DNA from: Nocardioides eburneiflavus
GTDB lineage: Bacteria; Actinomycetota; Actinomycetes; Propionibacteriales; Nocardioidaceae
Assembly (NCBI RefSeq): GCF_004785795.1
Contig: NZ_SRRO01000001.1
Coordinates: 3,348,001 to 3,412,000, forward strand
Length of the DNA: 64,000 nucleotides
Reading direction: 5' to 3'
Below the pieces are notes generated by a model. The model saw only the letters and a list, made by a program, of their open reading frames with translations. It did not search any database and was not told the origin of the DNA. The position numbers and the translations under genes are program-made. Below, in pieces: positions 63,562 through 64,000 of this stretch (position 1 is the first letter of the stretch; every line of letters starts with the position of its first letter).

Positions 63562-63777
63562 GTGCTGGGGCCATGCACTCGGACGACCTCGTTGCTGCTG
63601 ACCGGCTTGGCTGCGGCCGGCAAGACGACTCTCGGGCCGTGTCGACTCCGGCTGGGAGCCCACGTACCCGGCCCTCTTATCCGCGTCCTACGCGCCTCGC
63701 GCCGGTGGCTCCGTCGGCATGGAGGGGTCCGTCACGTGCAGCATCTTCCTGTGCCAGGCCCATGGTGGCGGAAGTGA
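63562..63777 (+). other. Possible remnant of a P-loop kinase gene
   Basis: The 313-base gap 63492-63804 has no convincing intact gene. This frame contains TTSLLLTGLAAAGKTTL, a Walker A motif resembling the start of adenylylsulfate kinases, then loses sense. A second frame at 63650-63775 gives a protein-like GGSVGMEGSVTCSIFLC. It is most likely a degraded fragment. Confidence 0.25.
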
Positions 63778-63804
63778 CTGCGCTGGCTGAGCAGGTGCGT
63801 CTCC

Positions 63805-64000
63805 TCAGTCGCGGACGTCGACCACCAGGCGAGGCGGTTCGGCGAGCGCGAACACCCTGAAGGGTCGCTCCTCGCCCGTGAAGCCGGCGAAGACCTGGGT
63901 GTAGCCCTCGAACCAGCCGGTGACCTGGACCTCGGCGACGTCGCCGGTCGGTCCGAGCCGCTGGGGCACCTCGAAGGACCCGGGCTCGGGCATGGCCGTG
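63805..64000 (-). CDS. AMIN-like domain protein, C-terminal fragment
   Basis: At least 64 codons, entering from the right edge: EPGSFEVPQRLGPTGDVAEV, VTGWFEGYTQVFAGFTGEER, then FRVFALAEPPRLVVDVRD at the end. The closing strand pattern FxxxLxxPxRLVVDV is that of AMIN-like beta domains in exported actinobacterial lipoproteins. The start lies outside the window, so signal peptide and length are unknown. Confidence 0.65.
   Translation of the reverse strand, partial: TAMPEPGSFEVPQRLGPTGDVAEVQVTGWFEGYTQVFAGFTGEERPFRVFALAEPPRLVVDVRD

Overview
The window is chromosomal DNA of a very high-GC actinobacterium, most likely Nocardioides or a close relative in the Propionibacteriales. The family assignment is inference. 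It rests on high GC at third codon positions, frequent GTG and TTG starts, many leaderless -10 promoters, and a gene order matching the Mycobacterium tuberculosis Rv2243-Rv2221c segment as I remember it (fabD, fasR, aceE, a DUF3052 gene, ahpE, Nif3, zinc ribbon, panB, glnA2, glnE). The first half is mostly vertical core genome; accessory and decaying material lies around 27-30 kb, 37.7-44.7 kb and 48.8 kb.

1-9.4 kb: fatty-acid and pyruvate metabolism. The fab operon (fabH, fabD) sits beside its PucR-type regulator fasR, then an alpha/beta hydrolase and aceE. Divergent from aceE is a coupled set of DUF3052 protein, acyl-CoA ligase and AhpE peroxiredoxin. A strong terminator and tRNA-Val(UAC) follow.

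9.6-22.6 kb: a secreted acidic protein, a soluble Ser/Thr kinase, a two-component system preceded by a second acidic membrane protein, an acyl-CoA synthetase, Nif3, zinc ribbon, FUSC transporter, YaaA, an RNB exoribonuclease, RNase P RNA, methionine aminopeptidase and an H1-like protein.

22.6-37.7 kb: panB, a PQQ-type sugar dehydrogenase, a three-gene DUF1023/WXG100-like cluster, a frameshifted GNAT gene, a sigma-factor fusion remnant, nadE, and the nitrogen block glnA2-GATase-glnE.

37.7-44.7 kb: a SatD-family protein and a polytopic membrane partner controlled by three identical-architecture palindromes (the most interesting regulatory unit here), then small hypothetical genes, a lower-GC gene bracketed by a 34-bp repeat, a DUF222/HNH protein and a 25-bp repeat array.

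44.7-64 kb: cobT-cobS-cobU with a broken nucleotidyltransferase gene attached, glutaminase, a threonine-aldolase remnant coupled to CtlX, an ECF sigma/anti-sigma pair, a PhoX phosphatase with a probable PHO box, a secreted EEP phosphatase/nuclease, Hsp20 with a MerR/HspR-like regulator, a 5'-3' exonuclease, a MerR-ABC exporter operon and a second DUF222/HNH gene.

About 25 genes have a -10 hexamer 6-7 bases before the start codon, so leaderless transcription appears to be a major expression mode here; it was also used to choose several starts.
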